Part shown: positions 62,780 to 64,000 of the stretch, one piece after another
Position numbering within the stretch: position 1 is the stretch's first letter
Layout of the letters: every line of letters starts with the position of its first letter
Assembly: GCA_036320915.1 (NCBI GenBank)
Contig: JAXBDG010000008.1
Span: forward strand, 2,108,001-2,172,000
Length of the DNA: 64,000 bases
Reading direction: 5' to 3'
Source: Linnemannia elongata
Taxonomy: Eukaryota; Mortierellomycota; Mortierellomycetes; Mortierellales; Mortierellaceae
Translations under genes and position numbers: made by a program
Notes under the pieces: model-generated
What the model saw: the letters and a program-made list of their open reading frames with translations, nothing else
What the model was told of the DNA's origin: nothing
The model's database searches: none

Positions 62780-64000
62780 GAAGGATGGTTGTTGTCGTTG
62801 ATGTGCTTGTGGAGGGGGCGTGAATTAGGGGAAGAGGAAGAAGGTGCCGTGAATGGAGGAGCAACTGGATGCATTCCTTGGGGTTGAACGAAGGAGTGAT
62901 GTAAAAATAAGGTGGTAGGGGGGTTGAAAAGTGTGAGTGTTTGTGTGTGTGAGTGAGGGTGGTGGAGCGGGTGACGAGGAGAGGGGTGGCAGGGCGAGGA
63001 GAGGATGATTGGAGGGACGATGAATAAAAAAGGAGGTTGACGAAGCAACAAAAGGAAGAGGTGGCAAATGTAAGGCAGGTACGCAGGCAGGCGAAGACAG
63101 AAATAAAAATGGCGAGGGGGGGAATGTGCTCGAGGATATTATGGGTACTGTGGTATGGGTATGAGTATGAGTATGGGATGTAGGATATAGATATGAGAAG
63201 GGGATGGGGAATAAGAGGGAGGAAGGGAAGGGAAGGGGACAAAGGTAAGGTAAGGGAAAAGGAAGGGAAAGAAAAAAAGGAAGGGAAAGAAAAAAATAAT
63301 AATAAACAAATAAAAGGGATGCTGCAAAAGAGCAGGACAAGAAGGAAAGAAGGAGAGCAAGTTGATCGTGTGTTGAGGTCGGGTGTGTGTGTGCGGCGTC
63401 TTTTTTTATGTATTTTTTTTTGGTGCGAACAAAAAGGAAGAGCAGTGGTCAGTGGTCAGTGACCACAAAAGCAAAAACAAGAAATACAAACAAATCAATC
63501 AAAAGCAGATGTCAAGAAACAAAGCGTAGGTAAAAGTGCTCATCTACTGTGGTTTGGATGGGTCACGAACTGGCTTGCCACTCGTTTTTTTGCTTGAATA
63601 CTCAAGCTCAACGGGGGAAAAGGAGGTGGTGGAATGAAAATAAGAGTATCTTTCCTCTTCTACTATCATTCAGTCATGGCTCATTTCTCCGCACCCACTA
63701 GCAAAAACTTATTCTTGTCCTTCCCTTCTCTTCTTCCTTTTTTCTAGGGCTATGCTCGACGATGCAAGGTAATACAGAATATTGCAGAGGTAAAAAGCTA
63801 GTATAATGGACAAATGGTGTCCACAACAGTTTTTCTAACCACGAAATGATTTCGAGTATTAGTGGTATTGTGTGAACAAGCTGCGCCCTGGATTAGGTTC
63901 AAAACCCAACATTAGATGTCTCTCAAGCAAGGGGATCGGTGAATGTGCAATGGAATTGAGTGTTTTGCACCGCCACATCAATTACGCTCCTCATTACTTT
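62780..64000. other. Upstream region of the kinase gene, no other gene seen
   Basis: It is C/T-rich on the minus strand from 62.8 to about 63.35 kb, as for the leaders of other genes here, with a GGTATGAGTATGAGTATG microsatellite near 63152-63175. The last ~500 bp show no coding character. Confidence 0.45.

Overview
The window is a stretch of a fungal nuclear genome. Genes carry spliceosomal introns of about 40-250 bp with GTAAGT-like donors and YAG acceptors. Leaders are long and C/T-rich, and poly(A)/poly(T) runs are frequent. The gene content (RRP17/NOL12, UTP13, mitochondrial RSM10, TIM44, a CBM21 glycogen-targeting subunit, a fungal/plant-like ABCG half-transporter, an HRDLHSGN-type kinase) suggests an early-diverging fungus, most likely Mortierellomycota/Mucoromycota. 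The phylum is inferred from gene style, not from a search.

Layout. (1) 1-19 kb, gene-containing: a C/T-rich intergenic block, a CBM21 protein (+), RRP17 (+), a convergent long PX-domain protein (-), and a 12-exon ABCG transporter (+). (2) 19-43 kb, gene-poor: three dispersed paralogues of a small, very acidic, unrecognised protein built on an EPD-repeat motif (20955, 26030, 31638). There are also two related leader-like segments near 24.1 and 34.2 kb, a decayed coding region near 28.5-29.1 kb, and a nested cluster of five 5'-truncated non-LTR (LINE) copies at 36.1-39.8 kb. Two of those copies have perfect target-site duplications. The cluster ends about 130 bp upstream of a tRNA-Ala(AGC) gene. 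A small Ser/Thr-rich GPI-like secreted protein lies at 40.5-40.85 kb (-). (3) 43.5-45.3 kb: a polyQ/coiled-coil protein with a hydrophobic C-terminal tail. (4) 45.3-50.6 kb: dispersed repeats and an internally deleted, frameshifted Ty3/gypsy chromovirus with RT, RNase H and a chromodomain remnant. (5) 50.7-62.8 kb, dense and housekeeping: UTP13 (-) divergent from RSM10 (+), then TIM44 (+) convergent with a kinase-ankyrin protein (-) carrying a very long polyglutamine run. The last 1.2 kb is leader/promoter-like sequence.

Functionally, UTP13 and RRP17 act in nucleolar rRNA processing. RSM10 and TIM44 act in the mitochondrion (translation and protein import). The CBM21 protein probably targets protein phosphatase 1 to glycogen. 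The remaining genes are membrane transport, phosphoinositide-binding, surface or signalling proteins with no visible operational link. Exon coordinates were worked out by hand from splice sites and phase. Every multi-exon model below closes in frame, except that the 5' end of the PX gene is unresolved.
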